A DNA stretch of 64,000 nucleotides from Chaunax sp. Z400 (taxonomy: Eukaryota > Chordata > Actinopteri > Lophiiformes > Chaunacidae), in NCBI GenBank assembly GCA_037577475.1, contig CM075192.1, positions 14,975,908 through 15,039,907 on the forward strand. The letters run 5' to 3'. Both the position numbers and the translations under genes were made by a program. The notes below the pieces were generated by a model. It searched no databases. It saw only the letters and a list, made by a program, of their open reading frames with translations, and had not been told where the DNA came from. Numbering within the stretch: position 1 is the first letter of the stretch; each line of letters opens with the position of its first letter. Shown here piece after piece: positions 52,001-64,000 of the stretch.

Positions 52001-54220
52001 GCATTGCCAGGGGAGAGCCAGGGATGTGTTTCCCAGCTGACACAGCCAGGAGCTGGTGCTCGTGATCCAGGCCAGGGGGGCTTTACTGGGTCCCATCCTG
52101 ATGAGCAACTGTGATCACACGACAGCCCCGGAGCTTATGTTGGTTGGTTGCCCTAAAAGGTAGTGCTATGACATTGTTAGCACATTCATCACCCCTGTAT
52201 CGTATATAACAGATGAGTATCAGATCAAATGCAACAACAGTGATGATAATGAGATGCTGAAAGAATGCATAAGTCCCTCTTTGTACAAGCTGTTGAAAAC
52301 TGGAACAAATTTACTAGTTAGCTGTTTCTGATTACTTACTTCATTAACCTTGTTCAATGTCTTGGCCTTAAAAATACCAAAAGAGCTCTGTATCATGTTT
52401 GCATTGTAGTCTGCAGAAGCCAAACTGCTCTTATACACTATATCAATAGGAGCATTGTAATAATGCGAGTGAGTATTTAGTTTCGTTAACAGCAAATACA
52501 GCTAAACAATCAAACAGTGTAGAGTTGGGTTGCAGTGTTGGGCAAACATTGTCAGGTAGTGTGATTCACGTTTGCTTTGATAAAAAAAAAGCACAAACTT
52601 GGATGACGGTACTATTTCTTTGGAAAAAGGTATCTGTTCTCAAGTGCTGTAGCATCAGCGAGGTAACCGCACCTTGTTCTGTTTGGTAAAAGAAGACAAA
52701 GAGATGAGGAAAGAAAGAGGCCATAAAGATATCCATCATCCCCCTCCATCTCCCCACCTTTTGGTCTGCATACAGGCTCACACACAGGGCTCTAATCCTG
52801 CCTCTTAGGAGTGGAAGTGATAGCCCTGTGTAACATTAAAAACAAGTCTGATCTGATGCAATTGGCAAAGTCGTTCATGCGCCACATTCCAGTGTGGAAT
52901 CCTGATGTGAAAACGCAAAAAGATTCAAATAACATTAACTTTCCATTAATGTCATCTGATCAGCAGGAGTACGGCACCATTCCTTTTTCTTTCTTTTTTT
53001 TCCATCTCTCCTCCCGTTTCTCCCTCTTATCTCTGCTCTTTCTCCCCTTTATCTTCTCTAATTCAACAGAAAAGGGTGCCTTTTCTTTTGCCCTCACTTA
53101 TTGGCCAGCACCGTCCCAAGCAGGAGTGTCTCTAGTCTCGGCTTGGCTACCCCAAGGGACACGCCCTCTGCTCTTATCTCTGCCGCAAATCCCTCTTAAA
53201 TCCCCTAATCACAGATTAATTGCACTGTAGATAGGGAGTGCCCTACTGTGCTTGGCCGGCCTTATCATAGACCCATATTCCATATCTTTTCCTTTTGCTC
53301 AGCTGGACATCTGATATGGGGTGTGATGATATTGTTCTGCAACACCTCTCAGTTTTAGCACGTGTTTATAATTGTGTTTGAGATTCTACGACCTTGAGCA
53401 TCTTTTACCGCAATGCTGCTCATATAATCCCATGCAGTGCAATCAAAGCAGGCGTTGTTGTGATGCTGTTTTATCATTTAAGGAAGTAGACACATGCTGT
53501 CTCCCTACTTCAGGGGACCACGGTGAGGACAGATGCAAATTGCCTCACTGCCCCTCTCCCCTGTGGGTTCTCTGGAGTAAAGGGCAGGTGCCTGGCTCTT
53601 GTCCTCCTCCTCACACTCTGCCAAGACAGGAGACATGAAAAATACCTTTCAGAGACAGAGGCACTGACTGTTTCAGTTTGGGAAATCACTGTACCTGAAC
53701 TTATGACTTGAGCTATGGTGCTTGTTTTTTGTCTGTTTTTGCTTCTCTCCATCTTTATTCAGAGAGTATCTAGTAGTAGAAATGTAGGACACATGTTGTT
53801 GCCTGTTGGAATATAAACTTTTAATTGCGAAGGGCCAAAATACTGTGTTTAAGGAATGACCCTGCCTCTGATAGAGCTGACCCTGTCTGGCTTTGTGTTG
53901 GGTTGTCCTGAGGCTGCTCAGAGTCGAGGTTGTAGTTCCAGGGTCATCTTTAATGCCTTTAGTCCGAGTAGTTAGATCGATTGCTGCCTCCCAGACATGT
54001 AAGCTTTATAGCACTGCAAACTGCATAGATTTTATTGCATATTCTTGTTGTTGTCTGGCGTTTTTAACAGGAAATGTTCTCATTGACATTCCTCCATTAG
54101 TAACTATAAGTGTACACAATGAATAGTGCAGCTCTTGTCATAAAAATAGCGTCAATAGGAAGTAAGTGTGCAGAGAGGGGTTTAACACCCCATAAAATTA
54201 GTCATTATAAAGCATAAGTC

Positions 54221-54314
54221 AATAAAATAAAATAAAATGTTCTCCTTTACTGGCATATGGGATGTTTGTGTATTTGTAGTTGGGATAAGGTTTGTTTGTT
54301 TGTTTGTTTGTTTT
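54221..54314. repeat. (AATAA)n and (TTTG)n simple repeats
   Basis: An aataaaataaaataaaat run at about 54221-54239 and a TTTG tetranucleotide run of about six units at 54291-54314 lie within 60 bases of each other. Confidence 0.9.
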
Positions 54315-55132
54315 ACATTTGTTAGTGTTTTTTATTCATTTATTATCACATTTATTAGACCATTATTCTGTTTTCACCTAGGTTGTCACCTTTGGAGTTG
54401 CTCTAACTGTGAAACAGTATATTGGTGTTCAAGCTTGCTGTCTGTAAAAAAGTCCTAAAACTGTTGTTAGTAACTTTCAGACAGATTATTATTATAATCC
54501 TGACCATTTCAATGACTACAAAAACCATGAATCTTAGCAGTATTTAATATCACATGAGTGTCAGCCTCCTCAGATCTGACTGACTTTGAACCCCCATGAC
54601 GTCCAGTAGAAGTACGAGTGCCCTGCTCAGTAGATCACAGTATCTTTCAATATATTTGTATGATCGGTAGACGTCTGTCTCTCATGCATTTTAATGTTTA
54701 TCAGATTGAAGAATGATTATCTCCCTGCATAGAGATTCACAGTCAACTCGTGTTGCAGGGTGAAAATCAAGTTTAGCCTGAAGGAACAGAAGAATCAATA
54801 TGAGGCTGGTAGCTGTAATGTTAATACACAATGTAATCTGCATGATGTAGACAGCTGAATGACCCTGGATTATTGAGAACCATCACAAATATTGTGACCA
54901 TCCTGGAGGGGTCATAGGTTGCATACAGGCACCTTGTGCACATGGGTCATCATCTGGGGTCTGCGGTGGTTGTTTGGATGCGTCTGAGGCTGTTGGTGCT
55001 ACTGGGATCTCATGGTTTGTTTTTTATTACAGAGATTGCTTTAAGGAGTGAGAAAAAAGCAACAGAGAAATGTTGTTGTTTCTTTTAATTACCTCCACAG
55101 CAAGCAAAGACTCCCTCAAGCGACTTCAACTT

Positions 55133-55149
55133 TGTGTGTGTGTGTGTGT
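55133..55149. repeat. (TG)n short microsatellite
   Basis: About eight TG units, ending in tatgtggg. Confidence 0.9.
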
Positions 55150-55701
55150 ATGTGGGTAAATGATAAAAAAGAAACAGGGGGCTTCAGTGAACGGGGCTAA
55201 GAAAGGAGAATTTTGCCTCAGGCTCCGATCGATCAGATCCTTGCCGGAGAAGTCCCTGCTTCCCTGAGGTGAAGCTGTGTATTGCATTAGCTCATCTCAC
55301 ATTTTCTGTCTGGAAGCGAAGAAGGGGGGAAGAGGGGGATAGAAAGTAAGAGAGCAGGCTTTTGAAAGCAGCAGAGGAGAAGGAAGAGCAGCACTTGGAG
55401 AGAAAAAAGGGAGGTTTAGATGACTAAAGCGAAGTGAGAAAGAGGCACCGAACAAGCGTCTTCAATCGTGAACGAAGCTGTGAAGTTGTGCACCCTGCCT
55501 CTGTCTTCTTTCTAGCTCAGATTTGATCTTCAGTTGCTGGCCATCTTCTAAAAGCATGCACCTGTAGAGGGGAGTGTTTGTGCCATGACAGAATAATTCT
55601 TTACACCGCCTGTGTCGTTTTCTCCTGGTGAGGGGTAATGGAGCTGAAGTAACCGGGGTCACTCACATTGTCTGTGGGGATCAGTTCAGGAAAGAATACA
55701 A

Positions 55702-55717
55702 ACACACACACACACAC
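55702..55717. repeat. (AC)8 microsatellite
   Basis: Eight AC units within aatacaaacac...agaca. Confidence 0.9.
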
Positions 55718-56747
55718 AGACAACATATGCACAGAATGAATTTAATCAAGGACAAGGAAAGCATAATGGCTACGTGTAACTGATACATGTTTGCACCCAC
55801 TCACTGCTCAGAACACACACTCTCCCAGGAGTCAAACACACAACACTTATTAGAGTTCTGACTAATGAATATTTATTCAGCAGCTTACCAGCTTCCCTGT
55901 AACAGGATACTGTAACCTACAGTATATTGCAGTCTCAGTCTGCATCTTAATCATGCACATCCAATGTAATCATCTATAATAAACAGGCACTGATCAAACA
56001 GCGCTGCTGTCTGCACGGCTCTCCTCACAGTGGGCCACATCTAAATAGTTAATGGTTCCCCGATAAAGCCCCAAACTTCAGACCGTTTCAAATTAGAGAG
56101 GAGCCCGCTAAAGCAGGGCAGAGCAGATAGCAGCAGAGCTCTTCAAAGTCCTCTTTAATAAAACATATTAGCCTTCCTTGTCTGGTGAAGGCCGATGGCA
56201 GTGGTGCAGTTGCTGTAGTGGTAATGTGAAAGCAAGGAAGTAGGGTTAGCTCATCCCTCTGCTCCAGTATGCTGTCCGATCAAAGGGCTGGTCCTCATTA
56301 GCACATGGTCAGTGGGTTCGAAAGCTTGTGAAGTGAAGGGTGTGGATTACAAACAGGGGTTTATTAGCCTTGTACTTGTTCAGACAGCTTCAATAGCCAG
56401 GAAGGAAAGATATGTATTTTTTTTTTAAAGTTAATTCAGCATCAGGTAGCAGACTAATTAATTCTTGCTTAATGCCAGTCTCTCTAAATCTTTCATCTCT
56501 ACAGATGTTTTCATACCCATGGGGTATCAATAGAAAGACATAAAGGACCAAAACAGTTTTGTAACAATCAGATTTTTTTTTAGACTTAGTCTTATTTGTT
56601 GCATTTCCATGCAATGATTAATCTTCATCTAATAAGCTTGTAGTGTAATTGCTCCAAATAGAGTGGTTGTTAGTCTACTGGCAAATTATGAATATAGTGG
56701 TCTCTGGTATCAAATCCATTGGAGTGCATCCGTCATATTCCTCCATC

Positions 56748-56776
56748 TTACACAGCACAGTATTACACAGCACAGT
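56748..56776. repeat. Tandem 15-bp duplication
   Basis: The unit ttacacagcacagta occurs twice in a row; the second copy ends in gtttcc. Confidence 0.85.
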
Positions 56777-58365
56777 TTCCATTATCTTAGTCAATATGAA
56801 AGAAAAAAAAAGCTTGCATAAAGAAATAATCAGTAGCATCCCCTGTTGTTGCTTATGAAGAGTATCTAAGTGGCTATTATGGTAATTTATTTCTATTATA
56901 ACTGCAGCCAACATAACCACTAGAGTTTGTGACCTTTAGTTAAAACACATGTGCAGCATATATACATGAAACGATTCCTAAAGAGTCTCAAGGGAAACGC
57001 CAGATTCATGTACGAGCAGGTGTAGACAGTGAATATCCAGAGTCAACCCTTTGAGGGGGAAAAAGTCAAAAAGTCCGTCCTGCCATAAACATTTAGGGAA
57101 TGAAAAGACTCATGATCATGATTTCTTTCATTGGGTGCTGGATTAATTATATTCCACTGGCCACACTACACATTTGCATTGAAGTGATTCATCTTTCCAC
57201 GGGGCTGTCACTGATTATGCTGACTTCACGTAAAAGACATGGCGACCACACGAAGATGCCTTCTCAGCACCGGATTTCTAGGGTAATGCGGAGATAGATG
57301 GAGGGCACAGAAATGAGGTAGTGTGGCAAGCTCATAGGGATGCTATGCAAATTGATTGCAGGCCTGTGCTTCCAATTAGACCTGATTCTCTTTAATTGGT
57401 CCTGAATGGCATCCAAAGGCCCTTTGCTGGGAGATATGGCGAGTAGGGAAAACCTCTCGGTCTCTCCGTTTCACCTTCACACAGACACACACATGCACAA
57501 ACTATTGTGTGAGGCACACAATGCCTTCACAACCACCAAGTCCCATCCCTCAGGCCTTAACAACAGGAAGCTAATTTGCATGCAAAGCAGGTTTGATAGC
57601 CACAGCTGACTGGTCAGTGAGAGCAATAGTAATAGGCGGTAATATCACTGAGGTGTTAACCCCCTTGGTACTGCTGTTGGCTGCTCTGTCTTTCTTCAGT
57701 ACTGTAATCTCTGCTTTCCCTTTGTTGCTAAACTATGCAGTGGATATATCTTAACTTTAATCTCTTAATTCTCTTATACCTCTAAGGTATACTATATTCC
57801 TGTATTATATTATATATTGCCTTCTTTTCCTTCTTTTTTTGCTCTTTAATCTGAGAAATGAAATAGTCACATAGCTGGAGCGATGCTAAGCTGAATTAAA
57901 AGAGCTGTTACTGTAATTAAAGGGTGACCTTTTCTCACAGATACATGTAACACTATACTTTGTGGAGGAGTGAAGATGCATACTTATGTTGCATACATAT
58001 TCATTAGTCGGTATAGCATAATATTCATCTTAACAAGTTGAGTATTTTGTCCCTGCAGCTGTTCAAAAAAAGCACAAAAAGGTGCAATAGGCTGACATCA
58101 TCCCCTTAGAATCAATAATTACAGTATGCCTTGAATGGAATGCTAACACATAAGATAAAGCGATTTCTGCTAGATATTTCAATGATGCCTATTATCAGCT
58201 GCAAATGACATATATTCACAGAAAGACATACAGTATGTGTTTAGACAAAGTCCTCGACTCTAGGTTCTACAGACCCTATGTACCGTAGATCAATACAACA
58301 TTTAAATCCATTCAGAGGGTTTAAATCCTTGTATGTAAACTTTATTTTTTGTCATTTATTGTCAG

Positions 58366-58692
58366 GATCCCGTCTGCGCCAAGAGGATACCCCACCCCGC
58401 ATTGTGGAGCACCCATCTGACCTGATTGTTTCCAAAGGGGAGCCCGCCACTCTCAACTGTAAAGCAGAGGGACGACCGACCCCAACAGTGGAGTGGTATA
58501 AGGATGGAGAGCGGGTGGAAACAGACAGGGACAATCCCCGTTCACAGCGAATGCTGCTTCCAAGTGGCTCCCTCTTCTTTCTACGCATCGTCCATGGACG
58601 ACGGAGCAAGCCAGACGAGGGTTCCTATGTCTGTGTTGCCCGCAATTACCTGGGAGAGGCAGTGAGCCACAACGCCTCGCTGGAAGTAGCCA
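58366..58692 (+). CDS. robo1: robo1 exon encoding Ig domain 1
   Basis: This 327-bp exon has 108 full codons flanked by two and one split-codon bases. The acceptor is TTATTGTCAG at 58365 and the donor is CCA/GTATGT at 58693; both ends are phase 1, typical of Ig-domain exons. It begins SRLRQED and PPRIVEHPSD. Counting from the first full codon (58368), the intradomain disulfide cysteines are residues 31 (LNC) and 89 (YVC), and the core Trp is residue 43 (EWYKDG). The DEGSYVC motif of I-set Ig domains is present, and a sequon N-A-S is at residue 102. Robo receptors are single-pass axon-guidance receptors with five Ig and three fibronectin domains, and Ig1 is the main Slit-binding domain. The A left by the donor would complete the Ile (from memory) that opens ROBO1 Ig2. 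The domain carries residues I recall from both ROBO1 (DLIVSKGEPATL, SHNAS) and ROBO2 (YKDG, GRRSKPDEGS). The robo1 call therefore rests mainly on the DDNSLGYT leader. Robo family membership is near certain. Confidence 0.93.
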
Positions 58693-61600
58693 GTATGTGC
58701 AGCATGTCTTCCTATTTCTTCTTTGCCTTCAGTGTCGGTGTGAATGAAAGAGTTTGGGTTTAGATGCAGCTGAATAGCAGTCTCCAGTTTCCTCCAGTGT
58801 TTCTGTGCTCAATGTGTTCATTGAATTGAATAATCTCTTAGGAGATGGGCAGGATGTGTTTGGCTCAGCGGTCTTGGTAGACCTGCGGAGCCTTGGGGGG
58901 AGAAGTGGCCTGATCATTCCAGGGTGAGTGCTTCTCTAAAGGGCCCTTGGTAGGTGGTCAGGAGCTACAATGGGAACAAAACCCTTTCTGTTTTGGCCCA
59001 GCTTCTGCTTTTTGTCAGAGAGATAGATTTTAGGTTTTATATCGAAAGCAATACAAATATCCACAAGACTTTGTGGAGGAGGCTATTGTGGGCCAGGACA
59101 GCAAAACAGACATGTGCAGCATTGTTCGGCATTGGCTGAGGTTTGCCGTCTACAGAGTACCATTATAGTTGCATCTGTGGGTAGTCATCTTAGCTTTCCC
59201 ACTCATCCAATTGAAGTATGAGAGATTCCTTTTACTGTCTGCTATACTCGTCTAATGACAGGCTAGCTTTGATGTGAAGTGGATTTAAGCATCGCAGGAT
59301 AAACAAGCATACTCGAACACATATTAGGAGGGAACTTATTTGGCAGTCAGCCAGTGTGCAATGTGGGGAGAAAAGAATAACCTTTCTAAACCACTTAGTG
59401 TTTTTGTGAGTGGTGACCTGTGTTGACAAATTTGCTCCCATGGTTGCTTTAAAGGCAGATTTCATTGGTGAGGTCAGCTCGTCAGATGTATTATCTCTTT
59501 GCTCTCTTGACTGACTTGAGAGTGAAGGCTGAGCAGGAGAGCTCAGATATCAACTGCTCCTCTAACATGCCCAGAGGCTGTCACCAACCCGCTCGCTGTA
59601 ATCTAATCAAGATGCGGAGAGAAAGAATTGTGTGTGTGTTTGTGTGTTAGAACGTGCGCATGTGTGAGTGCATGTGGAGTCTTGATGGGTTGAGCATGGG
59701 CTCATGGCTTTTTAAAGTAATGTAATACTCAGAGTAGTACTGCTTGCTGTGTAGTGTCAGATTTTTGCTGTATTATGGGCCGCAACTATAACAAGAACTA
59801 TAAATATATTGTTTTTAAAAATTGTGGAATAAAACACCACAAGTATCACCACAACAACAATGGTGAATGTTTTTATTATGATGACTATCAGAGTGATTTG
59901 ATGAAAGATCATCACAATGTCACACCACAAATCCATCCTGCTTATAATAGGTTTCTAACTGCTACCTATCTCTTTTATGTAGGCTAACAGAAGACATTTA
60001 GGACACCTTTTAGACAATCAGCTCTTACTAGTGATGTACAACGTATTAAATCCTCATATCAGGCTGCAAATTAGGCCACACTGAAAAACAATATTTAACC
60101 TGAAACATACTAACAAACAGAAGTTCTGTGGTCTCTGAAGTTCATTTTATCCTTGGGCTACCGATGACCTATTTCATGGTTGCCACTATTAAATTGATGT
60201 TGACTCATAAAAAGAGTATAAATATCTTCAAAAGATGACAACCTGTGGAATGGAGTGTTGCATCCTCCTTACTCATCTTGACTTTTGTTGTTTTCCTTTT
60301 ATTTTTCTGCACAACATAAAGCAGCATCGGGTCATAAATACCCTTTTAGCTGCTGGTAAGCATGTGACACAGCTGGAGCACACGGGGCATGCTCAGCACA
60401 ACAGTTTAAAGAACGTTATATTTGATCAATATGGATGCTCACAGTGTTACTGTCACAGCTATCATGATATTTATCATTCTTGATGTGGATGGCCCTTTTG
60501 TCTGGAGTGTAGAGATGTGTTGAACTGCTCTGCCCTTAAAGCTGCTTTCAATATTTTCCATCTTCAGTGACAGTAAAGTAAGAAACAGCTTCTTTTTTTT
60601 TTTTTTACATGCGTCCTGATCATACACAGATTTCCATGATATATTCCATAAGCCCTGCTGTTAAATTGAGCTTAAAAATCCTTCAGATGATCAGAGAGAA
60701 AATGAGCTGCAGAAATGCAGTCCAGTGCGGTGATGCAACTTGTTTGTTTTCCTCGTATATCCTGCAATATCTGATGCTAAGCCAAGCCTGTCGACAAATT
60801 TACAATTCTGCCCAATTTAAATGGAACTATCCAAACTACTTTAGAGGTAAAGTAATTTTATGATTTGTGAATAGAAAACATACAAGAGGACTCAAGTGTT
60901 TGGCACATATTACAAGTTTCCCCAGGTCAGAATGCAAAAAAAAAATAAAAAAAGTTTCCCTAATTGTAGTTGATATGCAGTGTTTATTTCAGAGGTGGGT
61001 TTTTCAAGTAGATAAACAAGATACTTGGCAGGACTCAAAAAGACCAGAGTACCATTGGCTCAGTCTCAAGTTGGAGCTGCATAAGGTTCAAACAGACCCA
61101 TAATGACAAGCCACTGAGCTCCAGCCCTCTCTCTCCCTCTCGTTTAGTTGGTGTCTCTCACTCCCCTCTGTGCAGCTCATGCTTAACTACATATAATTAT
61201 GTTGTTGGAGAAACCAGGATGGAATCCTGCAGAAGAAAAAAGGCCATAGAGAAAGAGGCCCAGACACACTAAGTTTAAAATATAGAGTGGAGAAACTACA
61301 AGGATTAAATCAACTCAAGGTAGCATACAAGAAAGTTTTAGACCAGTTTTGATTCCTCGCTGTCATTAAAGATGTTTGTCATACCTTTAAGAGTTTTGAG
61401 ATGAATATTGTGGATGGGGTGTTTTATTCAAACTCAGCGTCAGTTGATAGAACCTCCAGTTTTTTTTTTAATTTCCAGATCCAAAATCCAAAGAATGAAG
61501 TTGTGTTTTTAATTGTGTTTACTTTGCTGAGCTCCCCAACTCTAACGTTTTCACTTTAAAACCTGCAAACACAACATTTTGGGGATGTTATTATAAGAGC

Positions 61601-64000
61601 CTGGCTTTTACAGTTTCCCTTACTCACCAGTGATTGTTAACATAATCCAAGTTTCAACAAGTCCTGTTTTGTCAGGCTAGGCGAGCTAACCCAGTTTGTT
61701 TGGTTAATCATTAACCGCATGTACAGCACAGCTCACAGTTTCTCTATCTCAGACTCTTACCCCAAAGCCTGGGCTAATGCATTCACCATAAATGCTGTTT
61801 GCCTTGTGTGCTCAAACAAGCTCAAGATAGGATTCTTTTCCTATTATGTTATTGTTTCCTTTGTATTAGAGATGTCGACGTCAAATACTGAACTTCCTTG
61901 GTGCTCAATGACTGCTATTTGATAAAGATCCAAGTGTAAGGCCATGTTGAAATGTGTCCTCCACGGTCACTACACATGCATTTGAAACAGTGAGATTATG
62001 TTTCCATGAGCGTTGCATATTTTAATGTTTTTATGCAAGACACTATAAAAACAAAATGCTAAAAAAAACAAGAAGAGAATTCAAAAGTATTAGAAAATGT
62101 GCTCGCTCTTATAGGAACAATGCAATATGTGTTCAATATACTCTGTGATGTGTCACAGCAATTTCCTTTACCCAGAGCCCTGTGTGAGGCCCTGAGAGGC
62201 TCTATGAATAGCCTGTTTCCCTTTTTCTGGATGCAGAGATAGCAAAGTGAGGTAATGGACGGCACACTGCTCTACTTGAGCAGGCGATAACCTCAAGGCC
62301 TGCTGTTTAGTGGCCTGGCTGACTGCACAGTTCTGACCGCACAGGGTTGGCTGTAGACCTTATATCCACACACAGACTCCTCTCTCCAGAGGCAAGGCTT
62401 ACTTTTTACAGCCACTAACAACAGAAGTGAAGGGATGTTTACTTGAACTTCATCCACTGCAAATTACTCTATTCGGACAAGTTTATCTCAGAATCGTATT
62501 GATCCTGGTCAAATCTCCGTCTCCGTGTGCAGTCAGCTGGCTTCACTGACACTCTGATAAGGGGGAAGGTTGGGGCTTTTGAGGTATTGATGGAGGCAGA
62601 GTTCATATTTGGGACCATGCCTAAGAGTCATCTGCAGAGCGAAGGACCGTTGGCTGGCATGCGCCAGTCAAAAGGCAGCATGGCCACCTCCCACTGATCT
62701 GAGGACTCGTCCGTCTGTCACGCAGGAAATTCCTTGTTCCACATCTGTTGGCTCTGAAAGACTTGGGTCTTTATATTGTCCCCTTCTACAGAACTCCTCT
62801 TTCCACATAACATCTGAGTTTACTCTTACTCATTTCTTTCATCCCATCCCTCACCCATCTGTTCCCTTTGCAGCTCTTTGTTTTTACACTGTTATCCACT
62901 GAAACGGAACAAAGACTCTAACTGAAAAAAGTCTTTCCCACAAATTGGTGACACAGTAATTGCTTATTTGTTGTGGTTCTTGTTTTTCATTAAATATTAC
63001 AAGTGTGGCAATATCTGTTTTTTGAATATGATTGACTTGCTCACACCTCTCCCTCTGTTTCTGTCATCTTACGGTATCGTAAGAACCCCATTTTCCTGCT
63101 TGGCACATGAAAAGGAGTTCTAAACATAAAATGATTCAACGAGGTAATGACAAATAGCAGGGAATAAAAATGAAAGAGCTGAAGGAGAGCAACAATCTGG
63201 ACAGCTAACCCCAGCAGAGGCAGCAGTGAATGTGTTGGCAAGCAGCCAGGGGACTGGGGGCAGAGAGTATTACGGCTCTGTGGTAGTTATTTGTCTCAGG
63301 GAGGTTCAGAGCAAATTGGTGCAAACGGCACAGCCAGAGTCTGCTTCATGAGTCAACATGCAGCTGAGATGTACGCTTCGCACCCCATACTCCTCGTGGC
63401 CTCCACTCCAATCTGTTTTATGTTGGAATGTAGACCCTTCTTAAATCTGAGTGGTGTTTGTGTACGTGTGACTGCCAAAGCCGAGCTCTAGTTAGCAGTG
63501 TAAAAAGTTTTGCATGCATGCTGTTGGCTTTGCAAGAAATCCTTGTGTTTAAGTTTTATCTCGCTCTAGTTGCTGCGTGTGTGCCGTTTCTTTCAGTCCA
63601 GTCCTGCTACTTTTGAAATTACAGTACATGAGACCGAACTGGCTTCTGTCTAATTACACTCGTCCCCAGCCAATTATTATCAGCCCTGCTTTTGTGAAAC
63701 TTCTGCAACCTAAGATATGTTTCATTCATGCATTCCAATTAGTCTCCTATTAATCTATATATGCAGAGAGCGATTTTTATCATGCATGTTGCGTGTGGTC
63801 CGTTTGACCTAGCATATTTAACTCTCCTCTCTTTTTGCATAAATCAATGCAATCCATGTAATTAAATCGGAGCATCTATTTGCTGCATTTAGTCGATAGC
63901 CAAGTGCCATTTTGAGTCGTGAATTTCTGCAATACGCATCGAGGCCTGCATTACAAAAATGTGTTCCCTCTCATAGTGTGTTGTACTTATTGATGAACTG
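58693..64000 (+). other. robo1: Start of the intron after Ig1, no further exon seen
   Basis: Just over 5 kb after the Ig1 donor. I looked for the expected Ig2 start (from memory Leu-Arg-Asp-Asp-Phe-Arg) and found no acceptor-linked match on the + strand. Open frames here are 60-97 codons with no domains. A poly-T run lies at about 60592-60605. An AT-rich block near 63640-63960 with TAATTA and related words may be regulatory. Confidence 0.6.

Larger units (their letters stand above)
43030..58365 (+). other. robo1: Intron preceding the Ig1 exon
   Basis: A 15-kb intron running from the GTAAGG donor to the TTATTGTCAG acceptor. I see no further exon in it. Contents are a G-rich segment (46910-46990), short (TTTG)n, (AATAA)n and dinucleotide runs at 54221-54314, 55133-55149 and 55702-55717, a 15-bp tandem duplication (56748-56776), and AT-rich blocks at 45780-45960 and 57330-57420 that read like conserved regulatory DNA. 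Open frames of up to 139 codons are present on both strands, but none has recognisable features. Confidence 0.7.

Noticed and set aside
52811..53230. 139-codon plus-strand frame, the longest after the Ig1 frame
   Set aside because: Driven by a pyrimidine-rich tract (ttctttctttttttt, ctctcctcccg) giving Phe/Leu/Ser runs; no domain or splice context.

Overview
This window is nuclear DNA from a bony fish, most likely a percomorph teleost. It is AT-rich and almost entirely non-coding. It has long intron-like stretches, CA/TG microsatellites and several degenerate interspersed repeats of kinds I know from percomorph genomes. There is no operon-like layout, and nearly all open frames are short and look like chance. 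The only gene I can support is the 5' part of a roundabout guidance-receptor gene on the + strand, best called robo1.

The anchor is a 327-bp exon at 58366-58692. It encodes the complete first Ig domain of Robo, including the SRLRQED start, the core Cys/Trp/Cys residues and the VCVARNYLGEAV stretch. It has an AG acceptor, a GTATGT donor and symmetrical phase 1-1 ends. Upstream, two strong leader exons end in phase-1 donors that restore the G-S-R-L-R-Q-E-D junction. One is at 28479-28806, with the ROBO1-specific tail DDNSLGYT. The other is a DUTT1-type short leader at 42972-43029. A third CpG-rich first-exon region at about 10.6-11.2 kb has a donor-like GTGAGT at 10847. It also holds a signal-peptide frame at 11025-11172 that is phase-compatible with the Ig1 exon. 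The simplest model has two promoters: a distal one near 10.7 kb feeding the 28.5-kb coding exon, and a proximal one near 42.0-42.5 kb feeding the short leader. Both splice to the Ig1 exon, and the 11-kb frame may be a third leader.

Layout: 1-10600 is upstream flank with no supported gene and one transposon-like repeat. 10.6-11.2 kb is the distal first exon and promoter. 11.2-28.5 kb is intron carrying repeat fragments and a large TG microsatellite. 28.5-28.8 kb is the long leader exon. 28.8-42.0 kb is intron with a CA array and a repeat. 42.0-43.0 kb is the proximal promoter, 5'UTR and short leader. 43.0-58.4 kb is intron. 58.4-58.7 kb is the Ig1 exon. 58.7-64.0 kb is the start of the next intron; I found no Ig2 exon in it.

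I found no exotic or previously undescribed system. The most interesting content is the use of several alternative first exons encoding different N-termini of an axon-guidance receptor, plus some candidate conserved regulatory blocks. All gene and repeat identities come from reading the sequence and from memory of the families; no database was searched.
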